A stretch of DNA of 64,000 nucleotides from Nonlabens sp. (GTDB lineage: Bacteria; Bacteroidota; Bacteroidia; Flavobacteriales; Flavobacteriaceae): assembly GCA_020630715.1 (NCBI GenBank), contig JAHDIQ010000004.1, forward strand, positions 1 through 64,000, read 5' to 3'. Below the pieces are notes generated by a model. That model did not search any database. It was given only the letters and a program-made list of their open reading frames with translations, and had not been told where the DNA came from. The position numbers and the translations under genes are program-made. Below are positions 25,204 to 34,030 of the stretch, in pieces (within the stretch, counting starts at the first letter, position 1; every line of letters begins with the position of its first letter).

Positions 25204-27054
25204 ATGATAGAATTTGAAGATTTTGAAGATCTTATAAAAAAAATCGAAAATAATTTAGGTAATGATTTTAATAACAGATTTCGATTTATAAGAAAAGAAT
25301 TAAATAAAAGTAAAAAATTACCAAATCGGCAGATTTTGACTCAGTTTGATCAAAATAAATCGGAATGGGTCTATAACTATGGTGGGAAAAAGGAAATACA
25401 ATATCATTTATTTCTTAGAGATAACGTCCTAGGTTACGGTCTTGGAATTAATAGTCAACGTGGATCTTTCAATAATGATGATCCAGCCGCGACCGCAAAT
25501 TTAATTGGTGCTAGTTTTAAACAAAATTTCAAGTTGATATGTAAAATTTTACCTAATTATCATTTTGAAATTGGTTCATATGATCAATTGGGATCTATGA
25601 AAGAAGGAGAATTTATTCTTTTTGGAAATACAGTTAAAGTATCTGAAACTAACACCATAAAGAAGGCGGATTTCAATACAATTATTTATGATTTGACCGA
25701 ACAATTAAAAGCATACAGGCTAATCTTTAAAAAAAATGTCGAAATGAAATTGAATCAAAAAAATCTAACTAACCATATGGGTAGGATTATGGAGTTTGAA
25801 AAATTACTTTTAAATAAAAAACAAATCATTCTACAAGGTCCGCCAGGAACTGGTAAGACACGACTTGCTAAGGAGATAGCACACCAACTTATTTTTAATA
25901 AGCAAGCAGCATCTGATAAGGAGCAAAAAGTGGCTTTGTCAAGTTCTGAGCAATTTAAAATTGTTCAATTTCATGCGTCATATGGTTACGAAGATTTTGT
26001 TAGAGGTATTTCAATTGAGAATATCGACGGTAATATTATTTATGAAACTAAGAATAGAATACTAGGAGAGATCGCTTCAAAAGCAAATAGAAACTTTCTT
26101 CAAAGCAATGAAGATTTAGAAACATCTTATCAAGAACTTTTTTTAGACCAAGCATTTGATGAATTTGTAGCAGAAATAGCTGAAGAAACTGAAGGTGACA
26201 ATAAATATGAATTAACTGATAATATTTCGATTGTTAGTATAGACGAGGATGCCTTTAGATACAAAGGAGGAAAAGGCTGGTCAGAAAATGGAAACAGAAT
26301 GAAGTTTGCTGATATAAAGCAGGCTTTTAAAGACGGTAATATAAATAGACAAGACGTCAAAAAAAATAGAAATCTTGCACGGCTGGCTAACTGGCACTCT
26401 AGCTATTACGTAAGAGTGTTAAATGACTTTCAGAAATATTGGGATAATAATCTGGTGGAGAACGAAAAAGAGGACGAACAATCCAAAGTAGATGTCAAAA
26501 ATTATGTACTCATCATTGACGAGATTAATCGTGCCAATTTATCTTCTGTTCTAGGAGAATTGATTTATGCATTAGAATATCGAGGTGAACCTGTAGAAAG
26601 TCTTTATGATTTAAAAGGTAAAGGAAGGGAAATTGTATTGCCAGATAACCTATTCATCATAGGAACCATGAATACCGCAGATCGCAGTGTAGGACATATT
26701 GATTATGCGATACGCAGGCGTTTTGCTTTTGAGTCGGTACTTCCTCAGGATTTAAGTGGTCAGTTGGAAAGTGGTTACGCTTTTGCAAAAGATGAATTTG
26801 AAGAAGTGAAAGCTCTATTTGTAAACGATATCACCTTAGGATGGGATAATTCAGAACTTAAAAAATCTATACATTTATCAGACGAGTTTGATCCTAAGGA
26901 CGTTTGTATAGGTCATAGTTATTTTATTCATAAAGATGATGAAGATATCTCTCAACGTATGACGTATGAAATCAAACCTATACTAGAGGAATACATTAAG
27001 GATGGAGTTTTAAAAGAAAGCGATGCATTACGAACAGCATTAAAAGAATTGTAA
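25204..27054 (+). CDS. mcrB: McrB-family AAA+ GTPase
   Basis: 616 residues. An N-terminal domain of about 180 residues (DUF3578/MrcB-N-like; WVYNYGGKKEIQYHLFLRD) would recognise DNA. The AAA+ motor has Walker A LQGPPGTGKTRLAKEI, Walker B VLIIDEINRANLS and the McrB signature TMNTADRSVGHIDYAIRRRF. McrB hexamers use GTP to translocate and activate McrC for cutting modified DNA. The long insertion between Walker A and B (about residues 275-420) is lysine/acidic-rich. It is 3 nt upstream of mcrC. A degenerate palindrome encodes GYAFAKDE. The first two thirds are AT-rich like the deaminase gene. Confidence 0.92.
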   Translation: MIEFEDFEDLIKKIENNLGNDFNNRFRFIRKELNKSKKLPNRQILTQFDQNKSEWVYNYGGKKEIQYHLFLRDNVLGYGLGINSQRGSFNNDDPAATANLIGASFKQNFKLICKILPNYHFEIGSYDQLGSMKEGEFILFGNTVKVSETNTIKKADFNTIIYDLTEQLKAYRLIFKKNVEMKLNQKNLTNHMGRIMEFEKLLLNKKQIILQGPPGTGKTRLAKEIAHQLIFNKQAASDKEQKVALSSSEQFKIVQFHASYGYEDFVRGISIENIDGNIIYETKNRILGEIASKANRNFLQSNEDLETSYQELFLDQAFDEFVAEIAEETEGDNKYELTDNISIVSIDEDAFRYKGGKGWSENGNRMKFADIKQAFKDGNINRQDVKKNRNLARLANWHSSYYVRVLNDFQKYWDNNLVENEKEDEQSKVDVKNYVLIIDEINRANLSSVLGELIYALEYRGEPVESLYDLKGKGREIVLPDNLFIIGTMNTADRSVGHIDYAIRRRFAFESVLPQDLSGQLESGYAFAKDEFEEVKALFVNDITLGWDNSELKKSIHLSDEFDPKDVCIGHSYFIHKDDEDISQRMTYEIKPILEEYIKDGVLKESDALRTALKEL

Positions 27055-27057
27055 TTA

Positions 27058-28329
27058 ATGCTGACTTTACCAGAACAATATAATTATGGTGATGGAGAAG
27101 ATATTCTTTTATCTGAAGAAGTGCTTTCGATTAAAAAGGAGGACTTTGACGAAGATGTGAAACATATTTTTTTAGCTAGTAAAAACTTGTGTTTTAGTCT
27201 CAATAAAACAGAACAAGGTTACCGAGCTGAGACTTCTTATTACATAGGAATCGATCACATAGGGAATACAGGTGAAGTGATTCATGTACAACCTAAACTA
27301 GATAATGAACATCGAAAGATTGATTACTACAGCGTTTTAGAACAAGCCCTTTCTGGTGAATTAAAACCTGGAGAAACTAAAGGCTTGTTTGAGATAAAAT
27401 TTAATCAGCCGTTTATAGAAATAGATCAAAAACAGGATTACCTATCTCCATTGCTATTTACTCAGTTTTTACATCTATTAAAGAGCATTGTAAATAAAGG
27501 GTTGCGTAAATCTTATTACCGTGTAGAACGCAATATGACGGCAAAGGTAAAAGGAAAGATTCTAGTAGGAGCAACTATAAGAAGCAACCATGTTCATGGC
27601 CGTATAGATCGCACGATTTGTTCTTTTGAAGAATATGGATTGGATCATTTTGAGAATCGGTTACTTAAAAAGGCATTACAATTTGTGTCGGCAAATTTAC
27701 ATTCCCATAAAGCATTCAAATCACTTAGAAAGACGATAGCTTACTGTCGCCCTTCTTTTAGTAAAGTAAGTGAAACGGTAAATGAAAATCAAGTAAACAA
27801 CTTTAAAGTGAATCCGTTTTTCAAGGAATATGCAGCCGCTTTAAAATTAGCCAAGTTGATATTAAAACGTTATGGTTTTAAAATGGAAAATGCCACCAGT
27901 CAAAAAGTTTCTATACCACCATTCTGGATTGATATGTCTAAGATCTTTGAGTTGTATGTGTATCAACAGCTTAAATTAATTGATGATGGAAAGGCTAAGG
28001 TTTGGTATGAGCCAGTAGTTGACAGGTTAATACCTGATTTTTTAATTCAATCAGAGCATTTCACAGGTGTAATTGACGCTAAGTATAAACCTAGATATAA
28101 GACTAATAAAGTTGACGTTTCTGACTTTAGACAGGTGTTAGGTTATGCTAGAATGACTAAGGTTTATGATAAGCTTGAAATTGATCAAGAATCTCTGATA
28201 GATTGTCTCATTATATATTCAGATCAAGCTAATGATAGTGAGAACATTATTTTAAATGATAAGGTAGCAGAAACTAGCTATGTTCGGTTTTGGAAGTTGG
28301 GAATTAAGTTGCCAGAAAGTGATAATTAA
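27058..28329 (+). CDS. mcrC: McrC nuclease subunit
   Basis: 423 residues. The N-terminal region (FLASKNLCFSLNKTEQGYRAETSYYIGIDHIG) contacts McrB in this family. The C-terminal half carries the PD-(D/E)xK nuclease core RLIPDFLIQ...VIDAKYKPRY, which provides Asp, Asp and Lys. Length and layout match McrC (PF10117). With McrB it would cleave DNA carrying modified bases. The spacing to mcrB is 3 nt and the product ends the defence run. Confidence 0.93.
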   Translation: MLTLPEQYNYGDGEDILLSEEVLSIKKEDFDEDVKHIFLASKNLCFSLNKTEQGYRAETSYYIGIDHIGNTGEVIHVQPKLDNEHRKIDYYSVLEQALSGELKPGETKGLFEIKFNQPFIEIDQKQDYLSPLLFTQFLHLLKSIVNKGLRKSYYRVERNMTAKVKGKILVGATIRSNHVHGRIDRTICSFEEYGLDHFENRLLKKALQFVSANLHSHKAFKSLRKTIAYCRPSFSKVSETVNENQVNNFKVNPFFKEYAAALKLAKLILKRYGFKMENATSQKVSIPPFWIDMSKIFELYVYQQLKLIDDGKAKVWYEPVVDRLIPDFLIQSEHFTGVIDAKYKPRYKTNKVDVSDFRQVLGYARMTKVYDKLEIDQESLIDCLIIYSDQANDSENIILNDKVAETSYVRFWKLGIKLPESDN

Positions 28330-28415
28330 GATGTAGTGAGTCAGTATTTACGGGTAAATAAATAAATTCCCACAACCTTAACAAAACTTAAAACCACTCA
28401 CGTCTTTTCCTCGTA

Positions 28416-28423
28416 TATATTTG
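28416..28423 (+). promoter_or_regulatory. -7 element of the DUF4198/HupE pair
   Basis: TATATTTG ends 22 nt before the chosen ATG. The ORF-track TTG start lies inside this element, so it is not the start. Confidence 0.65.
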
Positions 28424-28444
28424 AAACCAAAAAATTTCAAAGCG

Positions 28445-29503
28445 ATGCGTAAGCCTTTATTCTTATTACTTCTTGCAGTGGTATTCCTGTGCAATCATGA
28501 TTTGTATCTTAAAATGGATACCTATTTCTTACAACCAGATCAACAGGCTACTTTAAACCTCTACAACGGGACTTTTGAAAACAGCGAAAACTTGATCACC
28601 AGAGATCGTATGCTAGATGCTTCTGTCGTAGCACATGGTAAACGTACGCCAATAGATCCAGCACAATGGAGCGATCAGGACAGTACGATCACACAGCTTA
28701 ATTTCACTACAGGAAAAGCAGGAACGTATGTCGCAGGTGTTTCTACTAAGGCTCGTAATATCGAACTTACCGCAACCAAGTTTAATAATTACCTAGAACA
28801 TGATGGGATTTTAGATATGCTACAACAACGTAAAGACGATGATCTATTAGATCAACCTGCCGTAGAAAACTATGCAAAACATGTGAAGGCTATTTACCAA
28901 GTAGGTGATGAGCGTACTAGTGACTGGAATACCGTATTAGGTTATCCTATAGAATTTGTACCACAAGAGAATCCGTATGCTAAGTATTCTGGAGATGAAC
29001 TAACCTTTCAGCTATTGTTAGATGGAAAACCACTAGCAAATCAGTTGGTTTATGCAGATTATAAAACGACGGCTCATAGTCATTCTCACACTTCGACTGC
29101 GCTCAATGCAAGTGATAATGCAAACGAACATTATCATGGTGATGAATCTCACAGCCATTCTCACTATGAAGCGACTACAGATGAAAATGAGAACAGCCAT
29201 TCCCATACTGGCGGACAACAATTACGCACAGATGCTAATGGAATGGTTACTGCAAAATTGCCAAAAGACGGTTTATATTACATACGTACCATTTACATGG
29301 AAACCACCACAGATGAAGGATTAACACATAAATCTTATTGGTCAACACTTACCTGGGAAGTCACTCATAAACACGATGCCAGCACGCATACACACAATCA
29401 TGATCATGAGCACGAGGATGAAATTCCATCATGGGTGTTTTGGTTAGGTAGTATTGCGATTATCGTGGTATTGTTTTTCATATTCCGCAAGAAAACTGCT
29501 TAG
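28445..29503 (+). CDS. DUF4198-like metal-binding membrane protein with His-rich loop
   Basis: About 352 residues from the ATG giving MRKPLFLLLLAVVF, a signal peptide. The exported part resembles DUF4198 (Ni/Co uptake accessory, NikK-like), with beta segments such as LTFQLLLDGKPLANQLVYADY. It has a very His-rich insertion (HSHSHTSTALN and HYHGDESHSHSHY), another His/Asp/Glu run near the end, and one C-terminal transmembrane helix (WVFWLGSIAIIVVLFFIF). The His clusters should bind Ni, Co, Zn or Cu. It is co-transcribed with hupE, 1 nt apart. A CTTCGACTGCGCTCA repeat encodes TSTALNA inside the His loop. Confidence 0.8.
   Translation: MRKPLFLLLLAVVFLCNHDLYLKMDTYFLQPDQQATLNLYNGTFENSENLITRDRMLDASVVAHGKRTPIDPAQWSDQDSTITQLNFTTGKAGTYVAGVSTKARNIELTATKFNNYLEHDGILDMLQQRKDDDLLDQPAVENYAKHVKAIYQVGDERTSDWNTVLGYPIEFVPQENPYAKYSGDELTFQLLLDGKPLANQLVYADYKTTAHSHSHTSTALNASDNANEHYHGDESHSHSHYEATTDENENSHSHTGGQQLRTDANGMVTAKLPKDGLYYIRTIYMETTTDEGLTHKSYWSTLTWEVTHKHDASTHTHNHDHEHEDEIPSWVFWLGSIAIIVVLFFIFRKKTA
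29091..29108. repeat. CTTCGACTGCGCTCA dispersed repeat inside the DUF4198 gene
   Basis: Matches on the opposite strand the sequence at 60038-60055 (CTTCGACTGAGCTCAGC), which lies inside the FeS photolyase gene. Both copies are in frame. Confidence 0.65.
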
Positions 29504-29504
29504 T

Positions 29505-30188
29505 ATGAGGTTCAATCGTCTCACATTTATGTTAGTTCCTATGGCGATGCTGTTTCCCATTCTCTCAATGGCTCATGACGTCACCGCCGCAGATCAGGAA
29601 ATACTCAATAATGGTGGTTTGCTATCCTATATTCAGGTAGGTGCCACGCACATGTTAACAGGATATGACCATTTATTATTTCTAGCTGGTGTGGTTTTTT
29701 ACCTCAATAGCTTTAAGGATATTCTTAAATTTATCACCGTGTTTACCATAGGTCATTGCGTCACGTTGATAGGAGCAACCTATGCCGGAATCACCGCAAA
29801 TGAACATCTGGTGGATGCCGTTATTGCTTTAAGCGTACTGTATAAAGGTTTTGAAAATCTAGGTGGTTTTAAAAAGCTTCAGGTAACATCTCCTAATTTA
29901 TTAGGAATGGTATTTCTGTTTGGATTGATCCACGGTTTTGGTCTATCTACAAGACTACAATCCTTTGACATAGGTGCAGATTCATTCCTTGCAAAAATTC
30001 TTTGTTTTAATGTAGGTGTAGAATTAGGTCAGGTACTGGCTTTGATTCCTATAGTTTTTGTGATTACGCTTTCGCGAAAGCGTAAACAATTTCCAGCTTT
30101 TTACCAGGCCTTAAACTGGTATCTAGTACTAGCTGGTATAGGTTTGTTTGTCTATCAGATCTATGGATATTTTAACGGTCAACACTAA
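29505..30188 (+). CDS. HupE/UreJ-type metal transporter
   Basis: About 227 residues, starting at the ATG 1 nt after the upstream stop (MRFNRLTFMLVPMAM). It has a signal-like first helix ending at SMAHD and six further membrane helices. The HupE/UreJ_2 motifs GATHMLTGYDHLLFL, FTIGHCVTL and LIHGFGLS with conserved His/Asp are present. The family transports nickel or cobalt into the cell; in Bacteroidota the metal is often unassigned. An exact palindrome at 30067-30082 encodes TLSRKRK in a cytoplasmic loop between helices. Confidence 0.85.
   Translation: MRFNRLTFMLVPMAMLFPILSMAHDVTAADQEILNNGGLLSYIQVGATHMLTGYDHLLFLAGVVFYLNSFKDILKFITVFTIGHCVTLIGATYAGITANEHLVDAVIALSVLYKGFENLGGFKKLQVTSPNLLGMVFLFGLIHGFGLSTRLQSFDIGADSFLAKILCFNVGVELGQVLALIPIVFVITLSRKRKQFPAFYQALNWYLVLAGIGLFVYQIYGYFNGQH
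30067..30082. repeat. GCTTTCGCGAAAGC palindrome inside hupE
   Basis: An exact copy with full arms TTAC/GTAA (30064-30085), in frame, encoding ITLSRKRK. Confidence 0.9.
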
Positions 30189-30237
30189 CAGATCATAAAT
30201 ACATGATTATTCTTATCAATGTTATTGAGGTTGGCTA

Positions 30238-31440
30238 TTAATCGTTTTTCTTTACGGTAAACGTAAATGTGCTGCCTTTTCCATAAATTGAGGAGACTTG
30301 AATTTCTCCTCCTAGACGTGATACTATATTTTTAACCGTCGCTAGTCCTATGCCGTTTCCTTGATTTCCATATCGATCAACCTCACCAAGTTTTTCATAG
30401 AGACCGAATATTCTATCGGTCAATTCGGCCTTGATACCTATACCATTATCTGCAATCTGGAACTTGTAAAAGTGTTGATCTTCATCTACTCTAATATGGA
30501 TGAGAATTTCTTCTTTATCGTTATACTTTATCGCATTTACCAGTAGGTTGTTCATTATTTGTAATAATGCTGGTTGATTAGCTTCTATAAAAGTTGTGTT
30601 GTTTTCTAGGGTTATAGATGCCTCAGAATGTACGTTACTTAATGATTGTATCTCATCAACGAGCCCTTTTGCTGTAAATCGGGAGGTTGTTACTGGAATA
30701 AATTCATCACTTTTATAGTATTCTAGAGTACCATTAATGTAGTCTTTCAATGCGTTTGAAGATTGCTGTAACATTTTAATATACCCTAAAGATTCACTTG
30801 ATAAATCAGGATTTTCTTGTTTTAGGAAATCGGTTAAAAGTAGGATGTTATTCACTGGTGATTTAAGGTCATGGGATACTAGTTCTGTGAATTTTTCTAA
30901 GTTTCTATTTTTTCTTTTAAGCTGTTCCTTGAGTAACTCTAATTCTTGATTTTTAAGAATTTGTTCTAGCAGTATTATGACTTGGTTTGCTAGGATTTTA
31001 AGGCTGCTTTTTTGGGATTCGTTAAGCTTTCTGGGTTTGGTATCGTAGACACAAATGGTACCTAATTTATATCCGTCTGGATTAATGAGAAGTGCACCGG
31101 CGTAGAATACGGCTCCTTGATCAGTAATTAGTGGATTATCGTGAAATCTAGGATCCTTACGGGCATCTTCAACGATCATTAAAGGTTCATCCTGGTTAAT
31201 TGCATGACCACAAAATGAGAGTTCACGTGGTGATTCATTAAACGGTATACCATGATGAGATTTTAGAAAATTACGATTCTTATCCAGTAGCGTGATTAAA
31301 GCAATAGGTGTTTCACAAATTTCTGAAATTATAGCGGTAAGCCCGTCAAAACGATCTTCTGGTAAGGTATCTAGTAGGCCGTAACTTTCTACGGCTTGTT
31401 GACGCTTATGTTCATTATCAGGAAATTCTGGTGAAATCAT
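30238..31440 (-). CDS. Soluble GAF-domain sensor histidine kinase
   Basis: 400 residues without membrane segments. A GAF domain (about 20-160; LTAIISEICETPIALITLLD and CGHAINQDEPLMIVED) is followed by a short coiled coil and HisKA with ELVSHDLKSPVNNIL, whose His is the phosphorylation site. The HATPase has NNLLVNAIKYND, DNGIGI and GNGIGLATVKNIV. Such kinases sense a small ligand, redox state or light through GAF. No response regulator is adjacent, so the partner is unknown. Confidence 0.92.
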   Translation of the reverse strand: MISPEFPDNEHKRQQAVESYGLLDTLPEDRFDGLTAIISEICETPIALITLLDKNRNFLKSHHGIPFNESPRELSFCGHAINQDEPLMIVEDARKDPRFHDNPLITDQGAVFYAGALLINPDGYKLGTICVYDTKPRKLNESQKSSLKILANQVIILLEQILKNQELELLKEQLKRKNRNLEKFTELVSHDLKSPVNNILLLTDFLKQENPDLSSESLGYIKMLQQSSNALKDYINGTLEYYKSDEFIPVTTSRFTAKGLVDEIQSLSNVHSEASITLENNTTFIEANQPALLQIMNNLLVNAIKYNDKEEILIHIRVDEDQHFYKFQIADNGIGIKAELTDRIFGLYEKLGEVDRYGNQGNGIGLATVKNIVSRLGGEIQVSSIYGKGSTFTFTVKKND

Positions 31441-31786
31441 TTATAGGGAATAATTGTTTACTATTAATATAGCCTAAATGTCGGAATTTTTTAACTTATG
31501 TTATGTTATGTTAATCTAAAGATTAAAAAAAAACTTATTGATCACTATTGATTCTTAAATCATGTAAAAATGGGTTAGTTAATTGATATTTCGTATTTGT
31601 TAGAATAATTCTTTATTTGGATAAGACGTATGGATGGGTAACAGTTCATGGATGATGTTTTTGACTAAATTAAAAGGCGAGATAGTAAGCAAGTAATCTG
31701 AATTATTTAAGTTTAAGTTCAAGTTGATTTTCGTTTTATTATTCATCTTGATTATACCTTTACTTTTTTTATCATTAAAAGCTTTC
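31441..31786. other. Intergenic region, nothing recognised
   Basis: A 346-nt AT-rich stretch between the divergent histidine kinase and DUF6642 genes. It contains TTATGTTATGTTA direct repeats near 31496-31512. I see no convincing ORF, hairpin terminator or TAnnTTTG element. The minus-strand 64-residue ORF here is low-complexity. Confidence 0.5.
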
Positions 31787-32374
31787 ATGAGCAAACTAGA
31801 AATCCCTATTACCGAGGTTGAAAATTTTATTTATTGTCTTGAGGTCGTTCCTGATGCAACGGTGGATCAAACGACAGAGATCGTGATCATTCTAGAAGAC
31901 ATGGTAGCACAACAAAACATTACCAGTATTTACAAAGCCTGCGATACGGTAGAAGGACTAGAAGATAGTATCAATCATTTGCTTTATGATGATCATAATT
32001 TTAAGGATTACGAGATTATTTATCTGGTGTTACCTGGAGAAGCAAATACTATTTTAATCAATGGTTATTACTACAGCATCCAGGAAATCGCCGAACTTTT
32101 TGAAGGGAAAATGGATGGAAAAGTGATCCATTTTGCTAATAAAAAAGTCCTAGATCTTACCGACGAGGAATCGCAATACTTCCTAGACGTTACTGGCGCT
32201 CGTGCTATTTCTGGTTATGGTGTGCCATCGCCACAATCTACTAGTACATACACGATAGATCGTGTGTTTTTCAGTCTGTTTTATGAGAATGATGATTTAA
32301 AAGAAGTCGTAGAGCGACTATTTTATAAGCAGTATCAATTGTGTAAGTTGATGGATTTTAGGTTGTATTATTAG
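31787..32374 (+). CDS. DUF6642-like protein
   Basis: About 195 residues from ATG (MSKLEIPITEVENFIYCLEV). The ORF-track start is a TTG 63 nt earlier and adds an isolated hydrophobic segment; either could be right. The core has alternating strands and helices (DYEIIYLVLPGEANTI, DGKVIHFANKKVLDL, FLDVTGARAISGYG) that resemble DUF6642, a Bacteroidota family of unknown function. No catalytic residues are evident. It is monocistronic and followed by a short hairpin. Confidence 0.6.
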   Translation: MSKLEIPITEVENFIYCLEVVPDATVDQTTEIVIILEDMVAQQNITSIYKACDTVEGLEDSINHLLYDDHNFKDYEIIYLVLPGEANTILINGYYYSIQEIAELFEGKMDGKVIHFANKKVLDLTDEESQYFLDVTGARAISGYGVPSPQSTSTYTIDRVFFSLFYENDDLKEVVERLFYKQYQLCKLMDFRLYY

Positions 32375-32390
32375 TGGATCGGCATCCACT
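32373..32390 (+). terminator. Hairpin directly after the DUF6642-like stop
   Basis: AGTGGAT/ATCCACT forms a 7-bp stem with a 4-nt loop overlapping the stop codon. There is no clean T-run after it, so termination is uncertain. Confidence 0.35.
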
Positions 32391-32483
32391 GCAGTACTCT
32401 ATTTTAATTAGCTGCCAAATTAAATAGATCTAGGAATAAAAAAAGCGCTCCGTCGCGGGAGGCTTTGGAGAGCATAAGTGGAG

Positions 32484-32512
32484 TAGGAGCGAAAGAGTTC
32501 GAACTTTTTGAA
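32484..32512. other. Sequence resembling the tmRNA 3' end; possible attachment-site remnant
   Basis: GTGGAGTAGGAG followed by TTCGAACT resembles the 3' end of the tmRNA gene read on the plus strand (GTGGAGTCGGAG...TTCGAACT at about 34187-34209), with 5 extra bases between the two blocks. The hipBST operon lies exactly between the two. I treat this as a weak candidate for an old att duplication; chance similarity is possible. Confidence 0.3.
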
Positions 32513-32550
32513 TGAGGATATTGAGGTGATTGTTTCACAATCAAATAGTT

Positions 32551-33498
32551 TTAAACATCAGCATTCAGTCTTTTATACCTTTCTTGTAAAATGTTGATGT
32601 AGTTAGTCTTCATTTCAGAGGATAAAAATGACGCCTGAATTAATTTGAAAGCTTTAGGACTATTTTTATTGAATCTTGAGAAAACGCCTTCAATTTGCTT
32701 TTTATTAAGTCCCAATTGGATACCAAATTCTTCGAAATTAGATTTAGTAATTTTTTTCTTTTTACCTAATAGACTTAACGCTAATTCCTCAGGATCCTCT
32801 GGATTTACTATAGTGACGTTAAGTAAATCATAAGCAGGAGATAATGCCCACCCATAATTCATTTTAATCATTGCGAAATTTTTAAGGTGCATATCATTAT
32901 TTCCAGTAATGAAGGAGAATACGGTAAGTTCAAAAAGGTATAACTTATCTAAAAGTGTGTTGCTGGTATATTTTCCTAGCGCTGTGCCAACACGTTCCAT
33001 CGAACTTTTGTATTTATCAAAAGCCTCAGTAATTTGAAACATATCAAGCATGTGTATTTTAGAACCATCGGGATTTCTATCGATACGTTTTGTTATGTAC
33101 GATAGTTCTCCTGATTTTAAACGTATTAAAGATGATGGAACAACATTAATTCCGTATGCTTGTGCTATTCGCATTGTTAGATGTTCGTTTTCTGGCATTT
33201 CAGCAAAGGCACTATTAGGTGGTTTAAATATATAATTTCCACCTAAAGCTCCTACCACAGTAAGTCTATGTTTTCTATCTTCTTGTTTATCATTAAATAG
33301 ACTCATAGATAACTTAGGTTGTACTCCTGGCACGGATATGCTTCTTAATACGACGTCCTTTGCGAGTTTATGCATTTCATCTAAAGAGTAGTTAAGTTCG
33401 GGAACTTCTTCAGTACCAAAAAAATCTAAAGCACAGAGCTTATGAAAATCGTTTCCTTGACCTATTTCCTTATAGCAATAGAGACAGTTATTCATCAT
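32551..33498 (-). CDS. hipT: HipT-like serine/threonine kinase toxin
   Basis: 315 residues carrying the HipA kinase core without the N-terminal subdomain 1, which is encoded separately by the upstream gene. It opens with a zinc-ribbon-like CLYCYKEIGQGNDFHKLC. RSISVPGVQPKLS follows, with the S-I-S motif (S53/S55) that is autophosphorylated in HipT, then the nucleotide-binding lysine region YIFKPP. The catalytic loop is GNNDMHLKNF and the metal motif is AYDLLN. HipA-type kinases inactivate aminoacyl-tRNA synthetases and cause growth arrest. The target here is unknown. It overlaps the hipS-like gene by 11 nt. Confidence 0.85.
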   Translation of the reverse strand: MMNNCLYCYKEIGQGNDFHKLCALDFFGTEEVPELNYSLDEMHKLAKDVVLRSISVPGVQPKLSMSLFNDKQEDRKHRLTVVGALGGNYIFKPPNSAFAEMPENEHLTMRIAQAYGINVVPSSLIRLKSGELSYITKRIDRNPDGSKIHMLDMFQITEAFDKYKSSMERVGTALGKYTSNTLLDKLYLFELTVFSFITGNNDMHLKNFAMIKMNYGWALSPAYDLLNVTIVNPEDPEELALSLLGKKKKITKSNFEEFGIQLGLNKKQIEGVFSRFNKNSPKAFKLIQASFLSSEMKTNYINILQERYKRLNADV

Positions 33499-33823
33499 CT
33501 TGATTCATTATAGATTCTACGCTCACGGCTCCAATACAGTTTTTACAACAAGCTAATAATAAACCCATTCTGTCATTAGGATTAATTTTCCAATTTTTAG
33601 TTGCTATATCTAGTAACCAACCTTCTGGGATAAGACCTTCAAAAAATGGGAATAGCCTATTTTCTTTATACAATGTATCATTAACAGGCATACTAAATGT
33701 TATAAAGGATTCAGGATAATTGGCTATATAGTCTTCGTTATATTGATAGGTATAATATCCATCATCTGTTTCTGTTAGTATTCCTGCAAGAATAGTGTTA
33801 TAAAAAATTTTAGCCTGTCTCAT
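33488..33823 (-). CDS. hipS: HipS-like antitoxin (HipA N-terminal subdomain)
   Basis: 111 residues corresponding to the N-terminal subdomain 1 of HipA (Couple_hipA). Motifs are AGILTETDDGYYTYQY, ITFSMPV, LFPFFEGLIPEGWLL and LACCKNCIGAV. In the E. coli O127 HipBST system this separate small protein, not HipB, neutralises the kinase. The same three-gene architecture here suggests the same role. It starts 6 nt after the XRE gene stop and overlaps hipT by 11 nt. The CCKNC cysteines are unusual at a position where many relatives have GDCxGA-type residues. Confidence 0.8.
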   Translation of the reverse strand: MRQAKIFYNTILAGILTETDDGYYTYQYNEDYIANYPESFITFSMPVNDTLYKENRLFPFFEGLIPEGWLLDIATKNWKINPNDRMGLLLACCKNCIGAVSVESIMNQDDE

Positions 33824-33829
33824 TTATTA

Positions 33830-34030
33830 TCATTTGTTTATAATGGGAGCTGCAATAAGTTGATGTCCAAACATTTTTAAAACTAGGTTTACTTTCTCCA
33901 TATTTAGATTGGTTTTTCCTTGTTCAATTTTTCTAACTACTGTTAATGCGACACCAGTGCGTTCAGCAAATTCTTCCTGCGTTAAGCCTACGGCTTTCCT
34001 TTTAGTTTTGACTAATTGTGCTAAATTCAT
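33830..34030 (-). CDS. hipB: HipB-like XRE-family DNA-binding protein
   Basis: About 66 residues from MNLAQLVKTKRKAVGLTQEEF. The ORF-track start adds 17 residues that would have to be read through the operator and promoter. The XRE helix-turn-helix is complete (LTQEEFAERTGVALTVVRKIEQGKTN). As in hip operons it should bind operator repeats and repress the operon, in complex with the HipS/HipT proteins. Two identical-arm palindromes flank its -7 element. Confidence 0.88.
   Translation of the reverse strand: MNLAQLVKTKRKAVGLTQEEFAERTGVALTVVRKIEQGKTNLNMEKVNLVLKMFGHQLIAAPIINK

Noticed and set aside
14456-28329. Integrase or tRNA/att boundaries for the defence island
   Set aside because: No integrase, tRNA or clear direct repeats found at either edge, so I do not call it an integrated element.
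29052-29324. 90-aa ORF in the DUF4198 gene
   Set aside because: Shadow frame of the His-rich coding sequence.
32440-32475. AAAAAAAGCGCTCC...GGAGC as terminator of the hipBST operon
   Set aside because: Only a 5-bp stem across a long loop can be drawn; too weak to list as a terminator.
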